Assembly (NCBI RefSeq): GCF_013870525.1
Contig: NZ_JACBXD010000008.1
Location: forward strand, 1-64,000
Source: Amycolatopsis pittospori
GTDB taxonomy: Bacteria; Actinomycetota; Actinomycetes; Mycobacteriales; Pseudonocardiaceae
DNA: 64,000 nt
Direction: 5' to 3'
How positions within the stretch are numbered: position 1 is the first letter of the stretch; each line of letters begins with the position of its first letter. Both the position numbers and the translations under genes were made by a program. Of this stretch, positions 8,531-17,321 are shown in pieces. The notes under the pieces were generated by a model. The model searched no databases. It was not told where the DNA came from and worked only from the letters and a program-made list of their open reading frames with translations.

Positions 8531-9487
8531 GTGAGATGCATGGCCGTACTCACCCCCGAAGCGAAGCAGACCCCCGCCCACCGCCCGTCGCCCGGACGGC
8601 ACGCCGAGACCCGGCTCACCCTGTCCCGGGCCGTGTTCCAGCTCTCCACCGGACTGGGGCTGGCCGTCGCGTTCGCCGTGACCTTCGTGCTCTTCGTGCA
8701 CACGTCGGCGGGCCAGCTCGCGGAGAACGGCGTCGTCCGCAGCGCGCAGTCCGGCCGATGGTCCACAATGGACTGGGCTGGCCCGTTGCGGGACCAGGAC
8801 ATGGTGCTGGTGATCGGCGCGGCCGCGGTGGCACTGGTCGTCCTCGCCCTGCTCCGCCGGAAACCCGGTCTGCTGATCCCCGCACTGAGCGTCCTCGTAC
8901 TCCCGCTCGTCACCGCGCAGTTGCTCAAGCTGTACGTGCTCGAACGTCCGGAACTGCCCGACGGCGGTTACGGACCCGGCCACAACAGCTTCCCCAGTGG
9001 GCACGTCAGTGCCGCCATGGCGATCCTGATGGCGGCCGCTTTCGTTCTGCCCCAACGATTCCGCCCGGTGATGATCGGGCTGGGCGGCGTCGTGGTCGCC
9101 TGGGTCGCGTCGTCGACCATCGCCCTCGGCTGGCACCGCCTGTCCGACACCGCCGGTGCCTGCCTGCTGGGCGCGTCGTTCGCCTGCCTCCTCGCCGCCT
9201 GGCTCACCACCCGGCGCCGCGACCTCCGCCGCACACCCGCCTGGCTCGTGGCGGTGGCCGCCGTCCTGCCGACGGTGATCGTGCTGATCGGCTTCGCCGT
9301 GCTCAGCACCGCGACCGCCGGCGCCGCCCAGTTCGTCGCCGCGCTGGTGCTGGCCGCGCTGTCCGCGGTGGGGATCGTGCTGGTCGCGCTGTGGCCGCTG
9401 CGCGGATCGGCGTTCGAACGGCGCGCCGGCGTCGAGACCCGCGTGGTCGACGACCTGCTCGAGACCCGCCTCGTGACCCGCCGCTGA
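8531..9487 (+). CDS. PAP2-family membrane phosphatase
   Basis: 318 residues if translation starts at GTG 8531; the ATG at 8540 is an equally good start. Six membrane segments carry the three phosphatase motifs: KLYVLERP (KX6RP type), PSGHVSA with the catalytic His, and a third block SSTIALGWHRLSDTAGA with the nucleophile His. The family removes phosphate from lipid phosphates such as undecaprenyl pyrophosphate or phosphatidate. The gene is divergent from the two-component operon and may be one of its targets (inference). A strong hairpin follows 24 bp after the stop. Confidence 0.85.
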   Translation: MRCMAVLTPEAKQTPAHRPSPGRHAETRLTLSRAVFQLSTGLGLAVAFAVTFVLFVHTSAGQLAENGVVRSAQSGRWSTMDWAGPLRDQDMVLVIGAAAVALVVLALLRRKPGLLIPALSVLVLPLVTAQLLKLYVLERPELPDGGYGPGHNSFPSGHVSAAMAILMAAAFVLPQRFRPVMIGLGGVVVAWVASSTIALGWHRLSDTAGACLLGASFACLLAAWLTTRRRDLRRTPAWLVAVAAVLPTVIVLIGFAVLSTATAGAAQFVAALVLAALSAVGIVLVALWPLRGSAFERRAGVETRVVDDLLETRLVTRR

Positions 9488-9511
9488 CGCGGGCCTTCGG
9501 AGGTGCCCCGA

Positions 9512-9549
9512 ATGTCACGTATGGGACGGAACCGTCTCATACGTGACAT
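9512..9549. terminator. 18-bp inverted repeat between convergent genes
   Basis: Two 18-base arms (ATGTCACGTATGGGACGG and its complement with one mismatch) are separated by only two bases. It lies between the PAP2 gene (+) and the diguanylate cyclase gene (-), with no T-run on either side. It could serve as a bidirectional terminator or mRNA 3'-end stabiliser. Confidence 0.65.
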
Positions 9550-9562
9550 CGGTGTTCGGAGC

Positions 9563-9584
9563 CGCATTCAGAGGACTAAATGCG
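9563..9584. repeat. 22-bp intergenic repeat, copy 1
   Basis: Core CATTCAGAGGACTAAATG flanked by CG on both sides gives a short 6-bp stem with a 10-base loop. The same element recurs at 19798 and twice near 35.5 kb. Here it begins one base after the stop codon of the diguanylate cyclase gene, in that gene's reading direction. Confidence 0.8.
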
Positions 9585-9585
9585 A

Positions 9586-11133
9586 TCACCACTCTCGGCG
9601 TGAGTCCCCGGCCCGGCTCAGCGGCGAAGTGGGTGCCCGCGGCGCGGGAGGCTCAGGCGCCGAAGCGAGGACCGGAGCCAGTACCACCCGATTCCGCCCA
9701 CCCCGCTTGGCCTCGTACATCGCCGAGTCCGCGGCACGGAAGAGCTCGCCGTAGTCCGTCGAGTGCTCCGGCGAGAGTCCGACCCCGATCGACACCGTGC
9801 AGCCGTGGATCGGCCCCACGGCGCGGGGTTCGTTGGTGGCGTGACCGCTGGCGAGTTCCGTCAGCCCGGTGATCGCCGTCGCGGCGACCGCCGACCGGAT
9901 CCGTTCTGCGACCCGCAGGGCCTCGTCGCGAGTGGTGTCCGGCAGCAGGACGGCGAACTCCTCGCCGCCCCACCGGCCGACGACGTCGGAGGCGCGCGTG
10001 TTCTGGCGCAGCACCGCGCTGACGCAGCCGAGCACGATGTCACCGCCGGAGTGCCCGTACTTGTCGTTCCACTGCTTGAAGTGGTCGAGGTCCAGCATCA
10101 GGAACGCCGTCGGCCGCTCGTCGGTCTGGTCTTCGAGCAGCCGGAGGGCCGCCGGGGCGTGGAACGAGTCCTCGGTCAGCAGACCGGTCTTCCGGTCGCG
10201 CTGGCTGCGCGCGATCGTGTCCGCGAGGGCCTGCGAGAGCCGCGTCGAACGGAGCGCGACGCCGATCATCACCAGCGGCACGAGCGCGATGTTGACCGCG
10301 CCGAGGATCGTGGTGCACGCGGCGAGCTGGAGCGCGTAGACGAAGTCGGCGTTGTCGGCCCAGCTGCCGATCAGCTTCTGGCGTCGCCAGCCGCCCCAGG
10401 CCAGGCCGCGCGCGATGCTGATCAGGAGCGTCTGCGACGCGAAGTACCAGAGCGCGGCGCCCACCAGTGCGACGGCGGCGAACACGATGTCGCCCGCCTG
10501 CTGGGGGAGCATGCCCGATTCGAGCCAGGTGTGCAGTGACGTCAGTTCGGTGATCGTGTGCACGCCGAGGATGGACGCCGCGTGCGCGGCGGTGGTGAAG
10601 AGGAACGTCGTCATCGCCTTGTGCGCGATGGAGTAGCGCTGCACGCGCACCATCAGCAGCAGTGCGAGCGACAACGTGGGCGGCAGCAGGACGGCCGCGC
10701 TGCCCAGCCAGACCGCGGTCTGGTCGATGTGCTCACCGCGGCGGTCGTCGGCGCGGCGCTGTTCTTCGGGGTGCTGGGTCTGGATGAGGTACCAGATGGC
10801 GCAGCCGGCGATGACGGCGAAGCGGACGAGGTCCGTGGTCGTCGCGGAGGCCTTGAAGCCGCTGTAGAGCGCCCAGCCCGCGACGGCGATCTCGGCGCCG
10901 AGCATCCAGACGATGGCCGCGGGCGGCAGCCGCCACAGTTCCCAGCCCGCCGGATGCCGGAGCGTGTTCCAGGCACGGCTTCGGAGCCGCCAGACCCGGG
11001 CGGCGGCCAGACCGACGGTGTCGGCGAACCCGCGAAGCGGTCCGGCCTGCTGCTCAGTGCCCGCATCGCGGTCGTGCATGCCGGTCTTCGGTTCGTTCCG
11101 TAGCCCGAACTCGCTGACGACGGCCACCTCCAT
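9586..11133 (-). CDS. membrane diguanylate cyclase (GGDEF)
   Basis: 515 residues. The N-terminal ~330 residues hold several membrane helices in a MASE-like sensor region. A GGDEF domain follows with LDLDHFKQWNDKYGHSGGD and active-site GRWGGEEFAVLLPD (GGEEF, residues about 388-392), the intact catalytic version. It makes the second messenger c-di-GMP, which controls development in actinomycetes. I see no EAL domain. Start is ATG 11133; the upstream 130 bp are shared with the divergent P450 gene. Confidence 0.9.
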   Translation of the reverse strand: MEVAVVSEFGLRNEPKTGMHDRDAGTEQQAGPLRGFADTVGLAAARVWRLRSRAWNTLRHPAGWELWRLPPAAIVWMLGAEIAVAGWALYSGFKASATTTDLVRFAVIAGCAIWYLIQTQHPEEQRRADDRRGEHIDQTAVWLGSAAVLLPPTLSLALLLMVRVQRYSIAHKAMTTFLFTTAAHAASILGVHTITELTSLHTWLESGMLPQQAGDIVFAAVALVGAALWYFASQTLLISIARGLAWGGWRRQKLIGSWADNADFVYALQLAACTTILGAVNIALVPLVMIGVALRSTRLSQALADTIARSQRDRKTGLLTEDSFHAPAALRLLEDQTDERPTAFLMLDLDHFKQWNDKYGHSGGDIVLGCVSAVLRQNTRASDVVGRWGGEEFAVLLPDTTRDEALRVAERIRSAVAATAITGLTELASGHATNEPRAVGPIHGCTVSIGVGLSPEHSTDYGELFRAADSAMYEAKRGGRNRVVLAPVLASAPEPPAPRAPTSPLSRAGDSRREW

Positions 11134-11273
11134 CCGTTACGCACCGCACCCGCCTCGATCTTGCTGGTCACCACAAGAGGGTGACAGGGGGACCGCGTTG
11201 ACGATCGCGTGAGACAGGCCAATGCCTGCGTTCGCCGGACGCGATACCGCCACAAGCTGGCAGGGTGACTCGT

Positions 11274-12497
11274 ATGCCAGAAGCCGCATACGACGCCGAA
11301 GCGGGCCCGGTCATGTTCGGTCCGGAATTCGACCGGAATCCTTCTCCTGCTTACGAATGGCTGCGTGCGAACGCGCCCGCCTTCCGGCTTCCGTTGCCCG
11401 GCGACACCTGGACGTGGTTGCTGACCCGGCACGCGGACGTCGTTTCGGCGATGGCCGACCCGAGGCTGTCCAAATGCCCGTCCGTGGCCTCCGAACACTG
11501 GCGCAAGGCCAATCTCGGGCTCCCCGCCGACCACCGGCCGACGCTCATCGGGCATATGAACAACGTCGAGGGCGATGAGCACGCACGGCTGCGCAAGGCG
11601 TGTGCCGGCGCGTTCGGGCCGCGGCGGCTGCACCATATGCGCGACCGCACGCACCGGCTGGCGAACGAACTGCTCGACCCGATCCTGGAACGCGGCGAGG
11701 GCGATCTCGTAGAGGATTTCGCCTACCCGTTGGGGATCCGTTCGATCTGCGAACTGATCGGCATCCCGGACACACTCCTGGACGAGGTCCGCCCGCCCGC
11801 GCTGGTGGTCGCCGCCGGCGACGTCACCGACATGGCGTCGATGCTGAAGGCGACCGACGAGCTGGACGAACTGCTCGCCGACGTCGTCGCGCGGAAACGC
11901 ACCGAACCCGGCGCGGACCTGATCAGCGACCTGCTCACGCAGGAGGCCGACGGGAAACTGACCGATCAAGAGGTCGCGGCGACGGCGTTCCTTTCGCTGA
12001 TCGCCGGGCACGAGACGACGATCAGCCTCATCGCGTCCACCGCGCTGACCCTCATCACGCATCCGGAGGAGGCGGCCCGTGCCCGCGCCGACGGCGCGCA
12101 TCTGACGCTCGTCATCGAGGAGGTCCTGCGCCGCGACACCCCGCTCCAGAACACGAGCTGGCGTTTCGTCACCGAGCCGATGGAACTCGCGGGGCAGCGG
12201 ATGGAGGCGGGCGACCCGATCCTGTTGTCGTTGCTGGCGGCCAATCGCGACCCCGAGGTCCACCCGGACCCGCTCGCCTTCCGGCCCGGCGAACGCCCGG
12301 TGCGGCATGTGGCGTTCGGCGTCGGACCGCATATCTGCATCGGCGCCGCACTCGCGCGGATGCAGGCGTCCGCGGCGCTGGAGACGCTGTTCGACCGCGC
12401 GCCGTCGATGACGCTGACCGTGCCGGAGGACAGGCTCGTGTGGTGGCCGAGCGCGATCACCCGCGGTCTGCACAACCTGCCGGTGAAGCTGTCCTGA
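11274..12497 (+). CDS. cytochrome P450
   Basis: About 407 residues. The I-helix oxygen-activation motif is AGHETT, the ExxR motif is in IEEVLRRDTP, and the heme-binding loop is FGVGPHICIGAALAR with the thiolate Cys about 358 residues into the longer frame. These are the hallmarks of bacterial class I P450s that use external ferredoxin; no ferredoxin gene is adjacent. I chose ATG 11274 because AGGGTG sits 8 nt upstream; a GTG at 11265 is an alternative. Substrate unknown. It resembles the CYP105/107 style of macrolide or polyketide P450s. Confidence 0.92.
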   Translation: MPEAAYDAEAGPVMFGPEFDRNPSPAYEWLRANAPAFRLPLPGDTWTWLLTRHADVVSAMADPRLSKCPSVASEHWRKANLGLPADHRPTLIGHMNNVEGDEHARLRKACAGAFGPRRLHHMRDRTHRLANELLDPILERGEGDLVEDFAYPLGIRSICELIGIPDTLLDEVRPPALVVAAGDVTDMASMLKATDELDELLADVVARKRTEPGADLISDLLTQEADGKLTDQEVAATAFLSLIAGHETTISLIASTALTLITHPEEAARARADGAHLTLVIEEVLRRDTPLQNTSWRFVTEPMELAGQRMEAGDPILLSLLAANRDPEVHPDPLAFRPGERPVRHVAFGVGPHICIGAALARMQASAALETLFDRAPSMTLTVPEDRLVWWPSAITRGLHNLPVKLS

Positions 12498-12608
12498 GGG
12501 GGACGGCGAAGGCGTGACACGCGTGCGCGGACACGTGACTCGCGTGATCCGGGTTTGAGCACGCGAGATCCGAGTCCGAGCACGCGAGTGCGGCCTCGCG
12601 TCACCGCT
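12498..12608. repeat. degenerate CACGCGAG-type repeats between convergent genes
   Basis: The 111-bp gap holds repeated words: GAGCACGCGAG occurs twice 20 bp apart, and related GTGACACGCGTG, GTGACTCGCGTG and CTCGCGTCAC words lie around them in both orientations, so several stems are possible. It separates the P450 gene from the convergent regulator gene and may terminate both. Confidence 0.5.
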
Positions 12609-14891
12609 CTAGACAGCGCCTTCGATCCGGCCCCGCAGCACGCTCGCCTTCCGGTCGTCGAGGTCCATGACGAGCTGCAGCGCGTCGCGCCACACCTCCA
12701 GCGCGTCTTTGGCATGGCCTTGTTCGGCCAGCGCGCAGCCGCGTTCGTCGAGCGCGTCGGCCTGTCCCCAGACGTCGCCGCAGTTCCGGTACGCGGTCAG
12801 TGCCTGGTCGCAGTAACCGAGTGCCTGGTCGAGGTCGCCGAAGCGGCGGCAGGTCCGGGCGAGCGGCACCAGCGCGAAGCCCATGCCGTGCTGGTCGGCG
12901 TCCTTCGCGTAGACGTCGAGGGCGCGGCGGCCGTGGTCGAGGGCGAGGTCGTGTTCGCCGAGGTCCCGGTAGGCGCGGCCGAGGTGGACCCGCGCGGTCG
13001 CTTCGCCGAGCTGGTAACCGATCCGCGCGCACACGTCGACGCCGTCGCCGATCAGCCGGACGGCACCGGCGTAGTCCTCCCGCTCGTGCGCGATGTTGCC
13101 GAGTCCCACCAGCGCCCAGCCGAGACTCGGGTTCTCGCCGATCTCCTCGGCGAGGTCGACGGCCTGACCGAACAGTTCGTGCGCCCGGTCGAGATCGCCG
13201 CGCCGACGATGCGCCTCCGCGAGGTTGATCGCCGACCACGCCAGCCCGCCGAGGTCGCCGCCCGCCTTCGCGGACTCGATCGCGACGTCGTGGCTGGAGA
13301 TCCAGGTCTGCCAAGGACGACCGAGCAGGTGGTAGTCGAACATCTCCACCGGCAGCCGCCAGCCGATCTCGTACAGGCCGTGGTCCAGTGCCAGCCGCGC
13401 GACGCCGGTGATGCTCGGCATCTCCTCCGCGCACCAGATGTAGGCGTCGTCGAACGTCTCGAACCGCAGCGGCTCGACGCCTTCGGGAGCCGGGCCGAGG
13501 TCGACGTGGTGATCGCGCGCCGGGGTCAGCCTCCAGCTCGCCGCGTTGGCGGCGTAGAGATACCAGTGCGTCAGCCGGGAGACCGCGGCCTGCCGTTCGT
13601 CCCGCCATTGCTCGGTGGCCGCCTCTTCGGCGGCGTAGACGCGGAGCAGATCGTGGAAGCGGTAGTACCGCGCGCCGACCTGCTGGACGAGATGGGCCTG
13701 GACGAGTTTGTCGACAAGGCGCCGCGCGTCGTGTTCGGGCAGTCCGGCGAGCGCGGCGGCGGCGCCTGAGGTGAATCGCGGACCCGGGTGGACACCGAGC
13801 AGCCGGAACATGCGGGCGGTGTCGGCGTCGAGCGCTCGGTAGGACCAGCTGAAGGCGGCCCGGACCCCGACGGCGTCGTCGTCGACGGCGAGCAGTTCCA
13901 GCCGCCGTCCCTCGGCGACGAGTTCGCGGGCGAGTTCGCCGACGCTCTGATGAGGATGCGTGGCGACCCGTTCGGCGGCGATGTTCACGGCCAGCGGCAG
14001 CGCCGCGCACAACCGCACCAGCCGGCCGACACCTTCGGGATCACCTGCCGCGCGGTCGGCGCCGATGAGGTCGGCCATGAGCCGCGTCGCTTCGAGATCT
14101 TCCAGTGGCTCCAACGAAACCTGGACCGCGCCGCTGCCGACGACCAGTCCGGAGAGCCGCCGCCTGCTGGTGATCAGCACGGTGGTGTCCGGAGTGCCGG
14201 GCAGTACCGGGCGCACCTGATGCGAGTCGAGCGCGTTGTCCAGGACGACGAGCGTGCGCTGTCCGCGAAGCAGGCCGCGCAGCAGCGCGAGTCGCATGTG
14301 CTCCTCGGCGGGGATGCGGTCGGGGCGGACTCCGACACAGCGGAGGAGATCATCGAGGATGTCCGCGGGCTGCGCGGGGGAGCCCGCCGCGTAACCGCGC
14401 AGATCCGACCAGAGGACGCCGTCGAACTCCTCTTGCCGCCGGTTCGCCCATTTCAGGACGAGCGCGGTCTTCCCGACCCCGGGCGGTCCCGCCACGAAGA
14501 CCACTTTGGCCGGTCCCGTGAACACCGTTTCGTCGAGCAGCGTGAAGTGTTCCTCGCGGCCGACGAAATGGCTCGGCGGTGGCGGAAGGTGAACATACGG
14601 TTCCGCGCGGGCGGCTTCGGCGAGCACGACCAGCGTGCCGCCCGCCTCCAGCGCGCGATCGCAGGCTTCGGCGAATTCCACACTCGGCGGGGTGAGCCCG
14701 CGTTCGACCCGGCTGATGAGGCTCTTGTCGACATAGGCGAGTTTCTGGAGTTCGCGCAGTGCCAGCCCTTTGGCCTGGCGCCGTTGTCGCAGGGCGCGCC
14801 CGAACTGCAAGGCGGCCGTCGAAACCGGTCGCGGTTCCGCCCGTGCTTTCCCGGTTTCCCCGGATCTGGCCGAGCCGGAATTCTCGGTCAC
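12609..14891 (-). CDS. XRE-HTH / NB-ARC ATPase / TPR regulator
   Basis: 760 residues. A helix-turn-helix of the XRE type (RQAKGLALRELQKLAYVDKS, residues about 30-75) is followed by an STAND/NB-ARC nucleotide-binding module with Walker A GPPGVGKTALVLKW (about 135), Walker B TLVVLDNA and an ITSRRR sensor. The C-terminal ~250 residues are TPR repeats (LGNIAHEREDYAGAVR, LGRAYRDLGEHDLALDHGRR). This is the architecture of AfsR/SARP-like and other actinobacterial STAND regulators lacking the BTAD domain. GTG 14891 is preferred: GGAAGAAAGG lies 8 nt before it. It is divergent from a permease gene. Confidence 0.85.
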   Translation of the reverse strand: MTENSGSARSGETGKARAEPRPVSTAALQFGRALRQRRQAKGLALRELQKLAYVDKSLISRVERGLTPPSVEFAEACDRALEAGGTLVVLAEAARAEPYVHLPPPPSHFVGREEHFTLLDETVFTGPAKVVFVAGPPGVGKTALVLKWANRRQEEFDGVLWSDLRGYAAGSPAQPADILDDLLRCVGVRPDRIPAEEHMRLALLRGLLRGQRTLVVLDNALDSHQVRPVLPGTPDTTVLITSRRRLSGLVVGSGAVQVSLEPLEDLEATRLMADLIGADRAAGDPEGVGRLVRLCAALPLAVNIAAERVATHPHQSVGELARELVAEGRRLELLAVDDDAVGVRAAFSWSYRALDADTARMFRLLGVHPGPRFTSGAAAALAGLPEHDARRLVDKLVQAHLVQQVGARYYRFHDLLRVYAAEEAATEQWRDERQAAVSRLTHWYLYAANAASWRLTPARDHHVDLGPAPEGVEPLRFETFDDAYIWCAEEMPSITGVARLALDHGLYEIGWRLPVEMFDYHLLGRPWQTWISSHDVAIESAKAGGDLGGLAWSAINLAEAHRRRGDLDRAHELFGQAVDLAEEIGENPSLGWALVGLGNIAHEREDYAGAVRLIGDGVDVCARIGYQLGEATARVHLGRAYRDLGEHDLALDHGRRALDVYAKDADQHGMGFALVPLARTCRRFGDLDQALGYCDQALTAYRNCGDVWGQADALDERGCALAEQGHAKDALEVWRDALQLVMDLDDRKASVLRGRIEGAV

Positions 14892-15122
14892 CAGAAGCAC
14901 CTTTCTTCCCTGCTTCGCGGCAGATCGTGCCACAAGGGTACGGCGCCTGGCAGGGCCATCTGCCGATTCGCCGCTGGGCGGAATGGCTCCGCGTGCGACA
15001 ACCTTCCCATTACATGGGTCACAAGACGGCCACCGGGTGTGCGGATGAGGAAAGTCAGCCCCCAAACTGTGCGAGAACGCGCCCGTTCCCCACCGGTGCG
15101 CCAGTCGAAAGGGAGGTGGATC

Positions 15123-15143
15123 ATGCGCGACCGCGAAATGTGA
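15123..15143 (+). CDS. possible six-codon leader peptide MRDREM
   Basis: A textbook ribosome binding site, AAGGGAGGTGG, stands 4 nt before an ATG that opens only six codons before TGA. About 205 nt further on is the start of the EamA-family permease gene, with two stem-loops between. The arrangement looks like an upstream leader peptide controlling the permease by attenuation, but no resistance or stalling motif is recognisable. A chance SD/ATG pair cannot be excluded. Confidence 0.35.
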   Translation: MRDREM

Positions 15144-15160
15144 GCAGGCCCTTGTTCCGC

Positions 15161-15231
15161 CTTGCGAGCAACCGGGCGAGTACTGATCTCCTCGCAAGCC
15201 GGTCGTGGTCGCCTCTCCGGCGGCCACGACC
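15161..15231 (+). promoter_or_regulatory. two stem-loops in the permease leader
   Basis: First stem: CTTGCGAG at 15161 with its exact complement at 15191. Second stem: 15201-15231, about 13 bp with one mismatch (GGTCGTGGTCGCC against GGCGGCCACGACC) around a five-base loop. They follow the mini-ORF and precede the permease. The rest of the 456-bp gap between 14891 and 15348 holds no other gene that I can support. Confidence 0.4.
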
Positions 15232-15347
15232 GTGACCTTTCGGAACGTGTAGGACCGCTTAACGTCGGTGTAGATCTTTTCACTTGTCCTGTCGAGTCGC
15301 GGGAGGCAGCTTGGAGAGGTATCGAGCGGCTCCGCGAAAGGACGACA

Positions 15348-16283
15348 GTGAGCATTGGCGCGCCGGGAACCCTGATCCGGATGGGCGTTCTCGCCCTGCT
15401 CTGGGGATCGGGGTTCCTGTGGATCAAACTCGCGTTGACCGGGCTGTCGCCCATCCAGGTCACCGTCGTCCGCTGCGCCCTCGGCGCGGCCGTCCTTCTC
15501 GTACTGAGCCGCTGGGCTGGGCAACGCCTTCCGCGTGACCGCCGGATCTGGGGCAGGCTCCTCGTCGCCGCCTTCTTCTGCAACGCCCTGCCGTTCGCGT
15601 TGTTCAGCATCGGCGAACTGACCGTCGACTCCGGTATCGCCGGCGTGATGAACGCGACGACTCCGTTGTGGTCGTTGCTGATCGGTATCGGGATCGGTAC
15701 CGAACGTCGCATCACCGTGGTCCGCGTGGGCGGGCTGATCCTCGGCTTCGCCGGCATCCTGCTGATCTTCGCGCCCTGGCAGAAGAGCGGCCTGCTCGGC
15801 TGGGGGACGCTGGCGCTGCTCGGCGCCGGAGTCAGCTACGCCATCGCTTTCGCTTACATGGGGCGGAAACTCGTCGGCCAGGGCGGTCCGATCGCGATCT
15901 CCGCCGCGCAGTTGCTGACGGCCACCGGGTTGAGCGCGGTCGCACTGCCGTTCGACGCGACACCGACCGGACCACTGAACGTGACCGCGGTGATCGCCGT
16001 GGTCGTCCTCGGGATCTTCGGCACCGGCATCACCTTCTACCTCAACTACCGGCTCATCGAGGACGAAGGCGCGACGTCGGCGGCGACCGTCGGCTACCTG
16101 TTGCCGGTCGTTTCGGTGGCGCTGGGCGCGATCGTGCTCGGCGAGGAACTGGGCCTTCGCGTGCTGGCCGGGATGGCGGTGGTGCTGATCGGCGTCGCGC
16201 TGACCCGCTACGTGAGGTCTTCGGCGAGCAAATCCATCAGCAGTCCGTCGTGCCAGCCGTCGCCCTCGGTGTCGCGTTCGTAA
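15348..16283 (+). CDS. EamA/RhaT-family (DMT) permease
   Basis: 311 residues with ten predicted membrane helices in two homologous five-helix halves, the EamA layout. The first half starts LIRMGVLALLWGSGFLWIKL and the second after LGWGTLALLGAGVSYAIA. It belongs to the drug/metabolite transporter superfamily; the substrate is not predictable. The start is GTG 15348, with GAAAGGA upstream; a longer open frame from 15162 has no family match. The 3' end overlaps the convergent GNAT gene by 76 bp. Confidence 0.88.
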   Translation: MSIGAPGTLIRMGVLALLWGSGFLWIKLALTGLSPIQVTVVRCALGAAVLLVLSRWAGQRLPRDRRIWGRLLVAAFFCNALPFALFSIGELTVDSGIAGVMNATTPLWSLLIGIGIGTERRITVVRVGGLILGFAGILLIFAPWQKSGLLGWGTLALLGAGVSYAIAFAYMGRKLVGQGGPIAISAAQLLTATGLSAVALPFDATPTGPLNVTAVIAVVVLGIFGTGITFYLNYRLIEDEGATSAATVGYLLPVVSVALGAIVLGEELGLRVLAGMAVVLIGVALTRYVRSSASKSISSPSCQPSPSVSRS

Positions 16284-16702
16284 CGGCGCATCACGCCGAC
16301 CTCGCGGAAACCGACCGCCTTGTAGCAGCGGATCGCGGCGTCGTTGTCCACCGCGGGGTCGATCACCAGCCGATGGTGGCCGCGATCGTGCACGAGGTGG
16401 CGGGCCATGGTGCGGACGGTGTCCGTGCCGAGCCCGCGGCCGTGCGCCTCCGGATCGAGGAACAGGTCGACCGACGCGTGCCGGTACATCGGGTCCTCTT
16501 CTTCGCCGTACTGGACGAAACCTCGTACGACGCTGCCCTCCAGGACGGTGAAGCAGGACGTCGTCGGGTCGTCGAACGGCCAGGTGGGGGAGTCGTCGAC
16601 CGAACCCCAGCGGGCTCGGACCCCCGCCGTACGGCGGATCCGCCGCAGTTCCGGGACATGGGCCTCGGTGACCGGGGCCAGTATCACGACTTCCCCGCGC
16701 AA
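16208..16702 (-). CDS. GNAT acetyltransferase, AAC(6')-like
   Basis: 164 residues of one GNAT domain: strands around VILAPVTEAHVPEL, then VDLFLDPEAHGRGLGTDTVR where the R/Q-x-x-G-x-G/A acetyl-CoA loop appears as HGRGLGTD, and the late NDAAIRCYKAVGFREVG block typical of RimI/AAC(6') enzymes. It should transfer acetyl from acetyl-CoA to an amine; an aminoglycoside-like substrate is possible but unproven. Its stop lies inside the 3' end of the permease gene on the other strand. Confidence 0.82.
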   Translation of the reverse strand: MRGEVVILAPVTEAHVPELRRIRRTAGVRARWGSVDDSPTWPFDDPTTSCFTVLEGSVVRGFVQYGEEEDPMYRHASVDLFLDPEAHGRGLGTDTVRTMARHLVHDRGHHRLVIDPAVDNDAAIRCYKAVGFREVGVMRRYERDTEGDGWHDGLLMDLLAEDLT

Positions 16703-16849
16703 CTCGGTGGTCAGTTCCCGCTCCGTCCGCTCGTTCGAGTGGCGCCAGTCTAGAGAGAAATCGCGGGGCGCGCCGCCGGGACAGCACTAAGGCAGGGGGT
16801 CTTCTCGGTCCGGATCGGGTATCAACGACAGGGGAAGGAGAGGTGGGTC

Positions 16850-17050
16850 ATGGGGAACCTGTACGAGGAACTGCGTCCGGCCGGTGAACTGATCGACGGC
16901 GGGGAGACGGCCGTGCGCGCGGCGGTGCTGCGCAAGGCGACCGAAACGGTGGTCGCGAACGCCCGCGACGCGAAGGATTGCCGGATGCTGCTGGAGATGC
17001 TCGGGCTGCACTCGCGCCTCGCGGTGGAAGAGGCCGACGAGGCGGCCTGA
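16850..17050 (+). CDS. small conserved protein (66 aa), paralogue of 49036
   Basis: A 66-residue acidic protein with a strong RBS (GGAAGGAGAGG) before the ATG. Its second half, RDAKDCRMLLEMLGLHSR, matches KDSDDCAMLLDMLGLHDG of the gene at 49036, and the preceding RKA...VA helix matches too. The function is unknown. The single Cys in the DC-x-MLL motif is shared. A GGGTAT -10-like hexamer at 16817-16822 hints at SigF-type control, although its -35 is poor. Confidence 0.7.
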   Translation: MGNLYEELRPAGELIDGGETAVRAAVLRKATETVVANARDAKDCRMLLEMLGLHSRLAVEEADEAA

Positions 17051-17067
17051 GTCCACACGGGACTCAG
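17047..17067. terminator. short bidirectional hairpin spanning two stop codons
   Basis: CTGAGTCC, five bases, then GGACTCAG: a perfect 8-bp stem. The left arm contains the stop codon of the 16850 gene, and the right arm contains the stop of the VOC remnant on the other strand. A compact convergent terminator is likely. Confidence 0.55.
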
Positions 17068-17288
17068 CGCCGGGGCAGCACGCAGAATTCGTTGCCTTCG
17101 GGGTCGGTCATGACGACCCAGTCGTCGTCTTCGGGGTCGTCGACGATCTTGGCGCCGAGCGAAACCAGACGAGCGACCTCTTCGCGCTGGTCGAGTTCGG
17201 TGGGGGCGATGTCGAGGTGCAGCCGGTTCTTGCCGGACTTCGCCTCGGGAACGGGCTGGAAGAGCAGACTCGGGACGTCGGGGCTCCT
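17064..17288 (-). pseudogene. N-terminally truncated VOC/glyoxalase-like remnant
   Basis: The minus strand encodes the C-terminal half of a glyoxalase-like (VOC) protein: LLFQPVPEAKSGKNRLHLDI, a helix EEVARLVSLGAKIV, and WVVMTDPEGNEFCVLPRR. Family members are about 115-130 residues, and only about 75 remain. Upstream the frame runs without ATG or GTG into the TGA stop of the TetR gene at 17322. The missing N-terminal beta-alpha module and start codon argue for a relic. Expression from an unusual start such as CTG is conceivable. Confidence 0.65.
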
Positions 17289-17321
17289 TTCACGGTGCCA
17301 CGGACCGGCGGGGCTCGCAGA

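Noticed and set aside
14892..16787. Upstream part of the 1392-aa minus-strand frame
   Set aside because: Low-complexity shadow of the permease and GNAT genes; the regulator begins at 14891.
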